A stretch of DNA of 32,883 bases from Chloroflexota bacterium. Lineage in GTDB: Bacteria; Chloroflexota; Limnocylindria; Limnocylindrales; CSP1-4. The notes beneath the pieces were generated by a model. It was not told where the DNA came from, ran no database searches, and saw only the letters and a list, made by a program, of their open reading frames with translations. This document shows positions 8,264 through 15,182 of this stretch, one piece after another. The stretch lies in NCBI GenBank assembly GCA_021802585.1, contig JAJZRQ010000011.1, positions 19,281 to 52,163 on the forward strand. The letters are read 5' to 3'. The position numbers and the translations under genes were made by a program. Positions within the stretch are counted from its first letter, which is position 1. Each line of letters begins with the position of its first letter.

Positions 8264-8914
8264 CTACAGCGGGCGCTGCTTGATCAGGCGGCCGCGTCGC
8301 GAGACGGCCCGGGTGGCGAGGGCGGCGACGCCCATCGCGACGATCGCCCGCTCCGGGGCCGGGAGCGGCCGGACGACGGCGAGGAACTGGTCGGCCCGGG
8401 CCCGGTCGATGACCGCGACGAGGGCGCGCCCCCGCTCGGTGAGCCAGACCGAGCGCATCCGGCGGTCGTCCGGCTCCTCGCGACGCTCGAGGAGGCGCCG
8501 CCGCACGAGCCCGTCCACGAGGCGGGACGTCGCCGAGGGGGAGCGGTTCAGGGTGTCGGCGAGGTCGACGATCGTCGTCGTGCCGCCGTCGGCGACCGCG
8601 TAGAGCGCCGCCAGCTGGGTGAACCCGAGGCGCAGCTCGCCGAGCTGGGCGGCGAAGCCGATGACGAGCTCGCGCCAGAGCGCCTTCCCGATCGCGACCC
8701 GCTCCGACAGCTCGCGCGGATTCTGCATCCGGCTGCGGGCGGCCGCGACCGGGGCGAGGAGGACGTCGTCGGCCATCGCCTCGAGCGACGCGGTCGACAC
8801 CCGGGCCGCATGGGGGCGCGGCCGGGCGGCGTGCGGGCGCGGCGCCGAGGCGTGGGGGCGCGACCCGCCGCCCGGGGCGGGGGACGCCGGGTCGCCGGAG
8901 CCCGGGTCGGCCAT
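8264..8914 (-). CDS. MarR-family transcriptional regulator
   Basis: 216-aa winged-helix regulator. The DNA-binding domain spans about 90-180: TTTIVDLADTLNRSPSATSR is the helix-turn-helix, followed by LVDGLVRRRLLERREEPDDR and the wing SVWLTERGRAL, a classic MarR arrangement. The first ~40 residues are low-complexity, with repeated RPHAAR-like units, and are not part of the fold. The ATG at 8914 is preferred because GGAGG lies 6 nt before it. A GTG at 8923 is also in frame. It is divergent from fabD with a 245-nt control region and lies upstream of the GDT1-type transporter, so it may control that gene and itself. A role in controlling fabD is possible but unproven. No metal-binding motif is obvious, so the ligand is unknown. 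Confidence 0.9.
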   Translation of the reverse strand: MADPGSGDPASPAPGGGSRPHASAPRPHAARPRPHAARVSTASLEAMADDVLLAPVAAARSRMQNPRELSERVAIGKALWRELVIGFAAQLGELRLGFTQLAALYAVADGGTTTIVDLADTLNRSPSATSRLVDGLVRRRLLERREEPDDRRMRSVWLTERGRALVAVIDRARADQFLAVVRPLPAPERAIVAMGVAALATRAVSRRGRLIKQRPL

Positions 8915-8962
8915 CGCGCGCACCTCCGCCGTCCGCCGCGACGGGCGGCCGCGGTCGACGAC

Positions 8963-8968
8963 AGCCTA
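8963..8968 (-). promoter_or_regulatory. -10 box for the marR-GDT1 operon
   Basis: TAGGCT on the minus strand, about 48 nt before the MarR ATG, predicting a leader of about 42 nt that includes the GGAGG ribosome site. A weak CTGCAA lies 17 nt upstream as possible -35. Confidence 0.35.
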
Positions 8969-9030
8969 GCCCGCCGGGGCGATCGTTGCAGGCGTGCACG
9001 CGATCCGCGGGAGCCACGCTCGCCCGAGCG

Positions 9031-9036
9031 TACGCT
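9031..9036 (+). promoter_or_regulatory. Possible -10 box for the fab cluster
   Basis: TACGCT lies in the divergent marR/fabD spacer. Transcription from it would give a leader of roughly 117 nt before fabD, long and GC-rich. I see no recognisable riboswitch or FapR/FadR-type operator in it. Confidence 0.3.
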
Positions 9037-9159
9037 GCGGATGCACCGGGGCCGGGCCAGCGCGTCCCGCCCGGGCCCGGTGCCACCCGCCGATCCCTGG
9101 TCCGGGAACGACCCGGCCGCCACGGGCGGCCCGGCGCCCCGGGCCCCACGAGGAGTTGC

Positions 9160-10134
9160 ATGTCCACGCTCGCCTTCGTCTTCCCCGGCCAGGGCTCGCA
9201 GGCCGTCGGCATGGGCCGCGCCCTCGCCGACGCCTCGCCGGCGGCCGCCGCGGCCTTCGCCGAGGCCGACGCGGCGCTCGGCGAGGCCCTCTCGCGGCTC
9301 GCCTGGGAGGGGCCCGCGGAGGAGCTCGACCTCACGGTCAACGCCCAGCCCGCCCTCCTCGCCGCGTCGATCGCGTTCCTCCGCGCCCTCGAGGAGCGCC
9401 GGGGGGCGGCCGGCCGCGGCCCGATCGCACCGGCGTTCGCCGCCGGCCACTCGATGGGCCAGTACTCCGCCCTCGTCGCCGCCGGCGTCGTGACGCTGGC
9501 CGACGGCGTGCGCCTCGTGCGGGAGCGGGGCCGCCTCATGCAGGCCTCCGGCGAGGGCAGCCCGGGTGCGATGGCCGCGATCATCGGGCTTCCCGACGAG
9601 CGGCTCGACGACCTCGTCGCCGCCGGCGCCGCTCACGGCACGTTCGGCGTCGCGAACCGCAACTCCCCCGGGCAGGTCGTCGTCTCCGGCGTCCGGCCGG
9701 CCGTCGAGGCCGCCGCCGCGGCGGCGAAGGGCCTCGGGGCGCGGCGGGCGGTCATCCTCCCGGTGAGCGTCGCGGCCCACTCCCCGCTCATGGCCGGAGC
9801 CGCCGCGGGGATGCGCGCGGCCCTCGCCGGGGTCGCCTTCCGCGACCCGTCCGTGCCGCTCCTCGCGAACGCCGACGCGACCCCCCTCACGACCGGCGAC
9901 GCCTGCCGCGACGAGCTCGTCGACCACCTCACGACCGGCGTCGACTGGATCGCCGCCGTCGAGGCGATGACCGCCGCCGGCGTCACCCGCTTCGTGGAGG
10001 TCGGCCCTGGCCGCGTCCTCTCTGGCCTCGTCCGCCGGATCGTCCCCGACGCCGAGACGCTCCCCCTCGACGACCCCGGTGCCCCGGGCGGCCTCGCCGA
10101 CCCGGACGCCCCGTCCCCCACCGCGGCGGCCTGA
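9160..10134 (+). CDS. fabD: Malonyl-CoA:ACP transacylase
   Basis: Transfers malonyl from CoA to acyl carrier protein, feeding fatty acid elongation; cytoplasmic. 324 aa, slightly over the usual ~310. Signatures: FPGQGSQAVGMG at 8-19, nucleophile Ser98 in GHSMGQYSAL (usually GHSLGEYSAL, so Glu is Gln here), Arg region RLVRERGRLMQ, catalytic His207 in SVAAHSPLM and the C-terminal VGPGRVLSGLVRR. The start ATG at 9160 has GAGGAG a few bases upstream. In-frame sequence before it does not resemble FabD. It is the first gene of a plus-strand cluster with two ketoacyl synthases. Neither acpP nor fabG follows, unlike the common fabD-fabG-acpP-fabF order. Confidence 0.96.
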   Translation: MSTLAFVFPGQGSQAVGMGRALADASPAAAAAFAEADAALGEALSRLAWEGPAEELDLTVNAQPALLAASIAFLRALEERRGAAGRGPIAPAFAAGHSMGQYSALVAAGVVTLADGVRLVRERGRLMQASGEGSPGAMAAIIGLPDERLDDLVAAGAAHGTFGVANRNSPGQVVVSGVRPAVEAAAAAAKGLGARRAVILPVSVAAHSPLMAGAAAGMRAALAGVAFRDPSVPLLANADATPLTTGDACRDELVDHLTTGVDWIAAVEAMTAAGVTRFVEVGPGRVLSGLVRRIVPDAETLPLDDPGAPGGLADPDAPSPTAAA

Positions 10135-10198
10135 GGGCCGTCGAGCCAGCAGAGCCCGCTGCCGCCGGAGGCGGCCCGCCACAGGAGATCCTCGACCC

Positions 10199-11461
10199 GT
10201 GCGCAAGCCCGACTTCACCCGCCGCGTCGCCGTCACCGGGATGGGCCTCGTCAGCCCGATCGGCGACGAGCTCGACACCGTCTGGGGCAACCTCGTGAAC
10301 GGGGTCTCCGGCCTCAAGCGGATCACGTACTGGGATCCCGAGCCGTACGACTGCAAGGTCGCCGGCGAGGTCCCCGACTTCGATCCGAACGCCTGGATGA
10401 ACTTCAAGGAGGTCCGCCGGACCGATCGCAACGTCGTCCTCGGGGTCGCCGCCGCGAAGAAGGCGCTCGCCCACTCGGGCCTCGAGGTGACCGACGCGAA
10501 CCGCGACGACATCGGGATCCTCTTCGGCTCGGGCGGCGGCGGCTCGAAGCTCCTCATGGACAACCTCGTCGTCTGGGAGTCGAAGGGGGCGCGCTCCGTC
10601 AGCCCGTTCTTCATCGCGAACATGCTCCCCGACACGGCGTCGGGCCAGATCGCGATCGAGACCGGGATCCGCGGCCCCAACATGTGCATCGTCACCGCCT
10701 GCTCCACCGGCACCCACAACATCGGCGAGGCGGCGGAGCTCATCCGCCGCGGCGACGTCGTGGCGGCGGTCGCCGGGTCCACCGAGACGCCGCTCCACGA
10801 GCTCGTCCACATCGGCTTCTCGAACATGCGGGGGATGGGCACCCCGCGGGAGGGCGACGTCGAGCAGTCGGTCTCGCGGCCCTTCGACCTCTCCCGCAAC
10901 GGGTTCGTCCTCGGCGAAGGCGCGGGGGCCGTCGTCCTCGAGGACCTCGAGCACGCGCGGGCGCGCGGGGCGACGGTCTACGCCGAGGTCGTCGGCTTCG
11001 GGTCGGCCGCCGACGCCTGGGACCTGATCCAGCCCGTGGAGCAGGGCGACGGCGTCCGGCGGGCGCTGCTCCAGGCCCTCGAGCGCTACGACGTCCGGCC
11101 GGAGTGGATCGACATGATCAACCCGCACGGCACCTCGACCCCTCTCGGTGACCTGCGCGAGGCGCAGGCGTTCCGGGCCGTCTTCGGCGACCGGACCCCG
11201 GAAATCAGCATCAGCGCGACGAAGTCGCTCACCGGGCACCTCATGGGCGCCGCCGGCGCCGTGGAGGCGATCTTCACGATCCTCGCCGTCCACCACCAGG
11301 CCGTCCCCGGCGTCCCGACCTTCCGGGACCCCGATCCGGAGATCGACCTCAACGTCCCGGTCGCGACCGTCGAGCGCGAGATCCGCTACGCGATCTCCGA
11401 CAACGTCGGCCTCGGCGGCCACAACGGCGCCGTCGTCTTCAAGCGCTACGAGGGCGCCTGA
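10199..11461 (+). CDS. fabF: Beta-ketoacyl-ACP synthase II-like, with altered gate residues
   Basis: Condensing enzyme that extends acyl-ACP with malonyl-ACP. 420 aa, normal for FabF. The thiolase-fold catalytic set is complete: Cys168 (VTACSTGTH), His310 (NPHGTSTP), Lys342 and His347 (TKSLTGHLMG). Two regions depart from typical FabF. The usual N-S-F-G-F-G-G gating loop reads DNVGLGGHN (401-409), replacing both phenylalanines with Val403 and Leu405. The usual DAYHxTxP region reads ADAWDLIQPVEQ. This suggests changed acyl-chain selectivity. The start is the GTG at 10199 with AGGAG about 11 nt upstream. Upstream in-frame sequence is Arg/Pro-rich and not conserved. It lies 64 nt after fabD. KAS identity is sure, exact chain-length role unknown. 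Confidence 0.93.
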   Translation: MRKPDFTRRVAVTGMGLVSPIGDELDTVWGNLVNGVSGLKRITYWDPEPYDCKVAGEVPDFDPNAWMNFKEVRRTDRNVVLGVAAAKKALAHSGLEVTDANRDDIGILFGSGGGGSKLLMDNLVVWESKGARSVSPFFIANMLPDTASGQIAIETGIRGPNMCIVTACSTGTHNIGEAAELIRRGDVVAAVAGSTETPLHELVHIGFSNMRGMGTPREGDVEQSVSRPFDLSRNGFVLGEGAGAVVLEDLEHARARGATVYAEVVGFGSAADAWDLIQPVEQGDGVRRALLQALERYDVRPEWIDMINPHGTSTPLGDLREAQAFRAVFGDRTPEISISATKSLTGHLMGAAGAVEAIFTILAVHHQAVPGVPTFRDPDPEIDLNVPVATVEREIRYAISDNVGLGGHNGAVVFKRYEGA

Positions 11462-11471
11462 TCACGCGGCC

Positions 11472-11477
11472 TACAAT
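11472..11477 (+). promoter_or_regulatory. -10-like box before the second KAS gene
   Basis: TACAAT lies 11 nt after the first KAS stop codon and about 67 nt before the second KAS GTG. It would allow the second synthase to be transcribed separately from fabD and the first KAS. Confidence 0.45.
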
Positions 11478-11544
11478 CGGCCCGACCACGCCGCCCGTCG
11501 CCGGCTGACGGCCGCGCCGCCCGCCCGATCCGAGGAGTCCCACC

Positions 11545-12816
11545 GTGCCGCCAAGCCACGATCCCGCCCGCCGCGCCGTCGTGACCGGCCTGGGCGCCGT
11601 CATGCCGATCGGCAACGACTTCGAGACGTACTGGCGGAACCTCCGGGCCGGCGTGTCCGGCGTCGCCCCGATCACCGCCTTCGACGCGTCGCGGTTCGAG
11701 GTCCGGATCGCCGCCGAGGTGAAGGGCTTCGACCCCGGCGTCGCGATGGACCCCAAGATGGCGCGCCGGATGAGCCGCTTCATCCACCTCGCGATGGCGG
11801 CCGGCAGGGAGGCGGTGGCCCATGCCGGCATCGACTTCGCGGCCCTCTCCCCGGAGGCGCGGGACCGGGTCGCGGTCGCCGTGAACACCGGCGGCGGCGG
11901 GATCGAAGAGGTCATCGAGGGGACCCACACGGCCGACACGCGCGGTCCGCGGTTCGTGAGCCCGTTCGCGATCCCGGCCCTCTCCGGCTCGATGGCCGCC
12001 TGCATGCTCTCCATGGAGTGGGGCCTCACCGGCCCGGTCATGGCCCAGACCGCGGCCTGCGCCACCTCGGTCATCGCCTTCCACGACGCCCTCCGCCTCG
12101 TCCAGGCCGGTGAGGTCGACGTCGTCCTCGCCGGCGGCAGCGAGGCCCCGATCCTGCCGGTCGGGATCGCGGCTCTCGGGAACATGGGCGCGCTCTCGAA
12201 GCGGAACGACGAGCCCGAGCGGGCGAGCCGGCCCTTCGACCGCGACCGCGACGGGTTCGTCCTCGGCGAGGGCGCGGGGGTCGTCGTCGTCGAGTCGCTC
12301 GCCCACGCGCTCGCCCGCGGGGCCGCGCCGATCGCCGAGATCCTCGGCGGGGCTCTCACCGCCGACGCGTTCCACATCTCCGCCCCGGAACCGACCGGGC
12401 GCGGCGCCGCGCGGGCGATGACGATGGCCCGGGAGCGCGCCGGCATCACCGCCGACGAGATCGACTGGATCGTCGCCCACGGCACGTCGACGCCCCTCAA
12501 CGACGTCACCGAGACGCGCGCGATCAAGGCGTCGTTCGGGGCCGCCGCGGCGAAGGTGGCCATCTCGTCGCCGAAATCGATGGTCGGGCACCTCGTCGGC
12601 GCGGCGGGGATCGCGTCGGCGCTCGCGGCCCTCGGCGGGATCCGCGACCAGGTGATCTCGCCGACGGCGAACCACGAGAACCCCGACCTGCCGGAGTGCG
12701 ACCTCGACTACGTGCCGCTCGCGGCCCGGGCGGCGAAGGTCGACACCGTGATGGTCAACGGCTTCGGGTTCGGTGGCCAGAACGCGGTGACGATCCTCCG
12801 CCGCTACGCGGGGTAG
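11545..12816 (+). CDS. fabF: Beta-ketoacyl-ACP synthase II (FabF type), second copy
   Basis: 423-aa ketoacyl-ACP synthase, paralogous to the preceding gene. The catalytic set is intact: Cys172 (TAACATSV), His312 (VAHGTSTP), Lys344 and His349 (SPKSMVGHLVG). Because the Cys is present it is an active KAS, not a chain-length-factor (KAS-beta) partner. The gate loop VNGFGFGGQN (404-413) and DAFHISAP match ordinary FabF, in contrast with the neighbour. The start is GTG at 11545 with GAGGAG 8-9 nt upstream. There is an 83-nt gap from the first KAS, containing its own -10-like box. The pair may divide substrates (initial versus long-chain or branched acyl-ACP). Sequence cannot say which is essential. 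Confidence 0.95.
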   Translation: MPPSHDPARRAVVTGLGAVMPIGNDFETYWRNLRAGVSGVAPITAFDASRFEVRIAAEVKGFDPGVAMDPKMARRMSRFIHLAMAAGREAVAHAGIDFAALSPEARDRVAVAVNTGGGGIEEVIEGTHTADTRGPRFVSPFAIPALSGSMAACMLSMEWGLTGPVMAQTAACATSVIAFHDALRLVQAGEVDVVLAGGSEAPILPVGIAALGNMGALSKRNDEPERASRPFDRDRDGFVLGEGAGVVVVESLAHALARGAAPIAEILGGALTADAFHISAPEPTGRGAARAMTMARERAGITADEIDWIVAHGTSTPLNDVTETRAIKASFGAAAAKVAISSPKSMVGHLVGAAGIASALAALGGIRDQVISPTANHENPDLPECDLDYVPLAARAAKVDTVMVNGFGFGGQNAVTILRRYAG

Positions 12817-12843
12817 CGTCCCGAGCCGGGAGGGCGTCGGGCG

Positions 12844-12849
12844 TACCAT
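12844..12849 (+). promoter_or_regulatory. -10 box with leaderless spacing (170-aa membrane protein)
   Basis: TACCAT ends 6 nt before the ATG at 12856, which places the expected transcription start on the start codon. No ribosome site can fit. A small TCCCG-AGC-CGGGA hairpin lies just upstream and may end the fab transcript. Confidence 0.5.
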
Positions 12850-12855
12850 CGGGTC

Positions 12856-13368
12856 ATGGGCCGCCTTCACCTTGCCGCCTGGCTCCGTCGGGGAGTCGAA
12901 GCCGGCGTCTTCGCGGCCCTCCTCGCGCTCGTCACGGTCCTCAGCCTCGCCTGGGAGGGCCACGGCCCGGGGCCCCTCCGGCTGCCCGACGGCCTCGGGG
13001 CCGGCCTCGTCCTCGCCCTGCCCGTCCTCTCCCTCGGCGTCCTCGCGATCGCCTACCCGATCGCCCTCGCCGCCACGCGGGGCGACGCGATCCTCGGCGC
13101 GATCACCGGCTGGGTCGTCGCCGCCAACGTCCTCGTCGTCGTGACCGCCGTCATGGGCCAGCGGATCCTCCTCCTCTCGGCCGGCGTCGCGATCCCCCTC
13201 GGGGTCGTCGCCGGGCTCTTCGCGGCGCCCGTCGCCCTCGCCGGCCTCCTCGCCGCGGCGCTCCTCACGCCACTCGGCTTCGGGCGTCGCGCGGGACGGG
13301 TCGCCGCGGTCGCGGCGACGCTCGTCGCGACGCCGATCCTCCTCCTCGTCGTCCCGGCCGCCGCCTGA
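12856..13368 (+). CDS. Polytopic membrane protein, function unknown
   Basis: 170 aa, almost entirely hydrophobic, with about five predicted helices: near 14-32, 45-72, 80-99, 103-134 and 145-168. A short basic N-terminus (MGRLHLAAWLRR) suggests the N-terminus is cytoplasmic. No catalytic or transport motif is recognisable, and no charged residue lies inside the helices apart from a few Arg/Asp at the loops. Composition is dominated by Ala, Val and Leu, so chance hydrophobic similarity to many families is likely. It has its own leaderless-type promoter, 39 nt after the second KAS and 128 nt before the kinase gene. No function is proposed. Confidence 0.7.
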   Translation: MGRLHLAAWLRRGVEAGVFAALLALVTVLSLAWEGHGPGPLRLPDGLGAGLVLALPVLSLGVLAIAYPIALAATRGDAILGAITGWVVAANVLVVVTAVMGQRILLLSAGVAIPLGVVAGLFAAPVALAGLLAAALLTPLGFGRRAGRVAAVAATLVATPILLLVVPAAA

Positions 13369-13378
13369 CCGGGGCCCG

Positions 13379-13393
13379 CCGGGGGACCCCCGG
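13379..13393 (+). terminator. GC hairpin after the 170-aa membrane protein gene
   Basis: CCGGGGG-A-CCCCCGG is a perfect inverted repeat, folding as a 6-bp stem with a 3-nt loop 10 nt after the stop codon. It lacks a U-tract, and could be a terminator or simply GC-rich structure. Confidence 0.35.
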
Positions 13394-13450
13394 GGCGGAC
13401 GTGCCGGGCTCCGGGCGCCAGGGGCGTCCGGGCTCCATGTCAACGGCGGG

Positions 13451-13459
13451 TGCGATACT
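13451..13459 (+). promoter_or_regulatory. Extended -10 box for the Ser/Thr kinase gene
   Basis: TGC-GATACT fits an extended -10. It predicts a leader of about 30 nt carrying AGGAGG ahead of the GTG at 13497. The bases after it (ATACTCCCCGGG, 13455-13466) match one half plus centre of the palindrome at the copA promoter. The second half does not match, so this is probably coincidence. Confidence 0.4.
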
Positions 13460-13496
13460 CCCCGGGCGGTCCGGACCGCGGATCGCAGGAGGTCGC

Positions 13497-15170
13497 GTGA
13501 TCACGCCGCTCCCGGCCGGCAGCACGTTCGCCGGCTACCAGGTCGACGCCGTCCTCGCCCGGGGCGGGATGGGCGTCGTCTACCTCGCCACCGAGCTGCG
13601 GCCGCGGCGGGCGGTCGCCCTGAAGCTCATCGCGCCGGCGCTCGCCGCGGACGCGGCGTACCGCGCGCGGTTCCTCCGGGAGGTCGACGCGCTCGCCGCA
13701 CTCGAGCACCCGAACGTCGTCCCGATCCACGCCGCCGGCGAGTGGGACGGCCAGCTCTACCTCGCGATGCGCTACCTCGACGGCCCGGACCTCGCCGAGG
13801 TCGTCCGGACCCGCGGCCCGCTCCAGCCGGCGGAGGCCATCGCCCTCCTCGCCCCGATCGCCGACGCCCTCGACGTCGCCCACGCCCGGGGGATCGTCCA
13901 CCGCGACGTCACGCCGTCGAACATCCGCCTCGACGGCCGCGGCGTCCCGTACCTCACGGACTTCGGCCTCACGAAGCGGGCCGCCTCGGCCGCCGCCCCG
14001 GGGCTCACCCTCGGCCCGATGGGGACGCCGGCGTACATGGCGCCCGAGCAGTTCGCCTCGCCCTCCACCGACGGGACGGCGGCCGTCCCCGACCCGGCGC
14101 TCGCCTCGCGGGCCGACGTCTACGCGCTCGGCTGCGTCCTCGTCACCCTCCTGACGGGCGCGCCGCCGTACCCCCGCGATTCCTCGGAGGCGGCGCTCTG
14201 GGCGCATGTCCACGCGGAACCCCCGAGCCTCGCCGCGCGCCGGCCCGGCCTGCCCCCGGCGATCGACGCAGTGGTCGCCCGGGCCCTGGCGAAGGATCCC
14301 GCGGCCCGGTTCGCCTCGCCGGGGGCGTTGATCGCGGCCGCCCGCGCCGCGCTCCTCCGGCCGGGGCCCGTCGCCCCCGTGACCGGCGCCTCCCCGACGG
14401 AGACGACGATCGCCGTGCCTCCCGCACGGGGAGGCGAGCCCCGGCCCGGGCCCACGACGGCGCGGCGCCGGCGGGCTCCGGCGCTGCTCGCGCTCGCGGC
14501 GTTCGTCGTCGTCGCCACCGTCGCCGGGGCTGTGGCGATCGGGTCGGGCCTCCTCCGCGGCGGGTCCGGATCGCCGCGACTGGGCGGGACTGGAGATCCG
14601 TCGGGGGCGGCGGCCATCCCCTCCCCGACCCCCGTCCCGACCCCCGTCCCGACGCCGAGCCCGAGCCCGACGCCGAGCCCGAGCCCGACGCCAAGCCCCA
14701 CGCCCCGGCTCGGGCAGCCCGAGGAGGTGGCCCGGCTCCGGGCCTGGGTCCCCCACGCGCTCCGGGACGACTGCACGACGACGCCCCTGCGGAGCCCCGA
14801 CGAGGTCGCCGCACTCCGCTGCCCGACGAAGGACGAGGCGCTCGTCCGCTACGTCCTCTATGCCAGCGCCGAGCGGATGGACATCCGCTGGGGCTGGTTC
14901 GTCGAGCAGGCGCAGATCACTCCCGGCGGTCGCTGCGCGGACGGTGAGGAGGCGAGCGGGACCTGGGGCGACCACGGGCTCCTCGGCTTCTTCGGCGAGG
15001 CGCGCGGCTCGCTCGCCTGCACCGTCGAGGCGGACGGCGACGCCCGGATCGACTGGACGACCGTCGACGCGCCGATCTGGGCGACGCTGTGGCGCGCGGA
15101 CGGCGACATCGCCGCGGCCTACGCGACGTGGCTCCAGGGCCGCCTCAACCCGCTCCGCTCGCCGCGCTGA
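13497..15170 (+). CDS. Receptor-type Ser/Thr protein kinase (PknB-like) with extracellular Cys domain
   Basis: 557-aa Hanks-type kinase anchored in the membrane. The kinase domain is about 10-288: glycine loop ARGGMGVVYLA, Lys43 (ALKLI), Glu62, catalytic loop HRDVTPSN (135-142), DFG at 155-157, MAPEQF, and the R near 271 closing the fold. The invariant-type Lys of HRDxKxxN is Thr139 here. Related bacterial kinases with Ser at this place exist, so activity is possible but should be checked. A basic linker leads to one helix (about 328-349), then a Pro/Thr/Ser repeat stalk (374-404) and a ~150-residue outer domain with four cysteines (426, 442, 480, 508), probably two disulfides. No PASTA repeats. 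The GTG start is chosen for the AGGAGG 5 nt upstream; an in-frame ATG at 13437 lacks one. The ligand is unknown. Confidence 0.92.
   Translation: MITPLPAGSTFAGYQVDAVLARGGMGVVYLATELRPRRAVALKLIAPALAADAAYRARFLREVDALAALEHPNVVPIHAAGEWDGQLYLAMRYLDGPDLAEVVRTRGPLQPAEAIALLAPIADALDVAHARGIVHRDVTPSNIRLDGRGVPYLTDFGLTKRAASAAAPGLTLGPMGTPAYMAPEQFASPSTDGTAAVPDPALASRADVYALGCVLVTLLTGAPPYPRDSSEAALWAHVHAEPPSLAARRPGLPPAIDAVVARALAKDPAARFASPGALIAAARAALLRPGPVAPVTGASPTETTIAVPPARGGEPRPGPTTARRRRAPALLALAAFVVVATVAGAVAIGSGLLRGGSGSPRLGGTGDPSGAAAIPSPTPVPTPVPTPSPSPTPSPSPTPSPTPRLGQPEEVARLRAWVPHALRDDCTTTPLRSPDEVAALRCPTKDEALVRYVLYASAERMDIRWGWFVEQAQITPGGRCADGEEASGTWGDHGLLGFFGEARGSLACTVEADGDARIDWTTVDAPIWATLWRADGDIAAAYATWLQGRLNPLRSPR
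14616..14708 (+). repeat. Pro-Ser/Pro-Thr coding repeat (kinase stalk)
   Basis: Tandem short units encoding PSPTP/PVPTP, with an 18-nt unit (AGCCCGAGCCCGACGCCG-like) repeated toward the 3' end. It forms the presumed extended stalk between the membrane helix and the outer domain of the kinase. Such repeats vary in copy number between strains. Confidence 0.7.
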
Positions 15171-15182
15171 GCGGCGGCTCTC

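Noticed and set aside
7973-9493. 506-codon plus-strand frame opposite the transporter and MarR genes
   Set aside because: Shadow frame with no conserved motifs; both overlapped genes are clear.
11545-12816. Interpretation of the second KAS as a chain-length factor (KAS-beta) partner of a type II polyketide system
   Set aside because: It retains the active-site Cys and both His, and there is no polyketide ACP, cyclase or ketoreductase nearby.
13455-13466. Second copy of the copA operator at the kinase promoter
   Set aside because: Only the first 12 bases match; the right arm is not complementary, so it lacks the palindrome.
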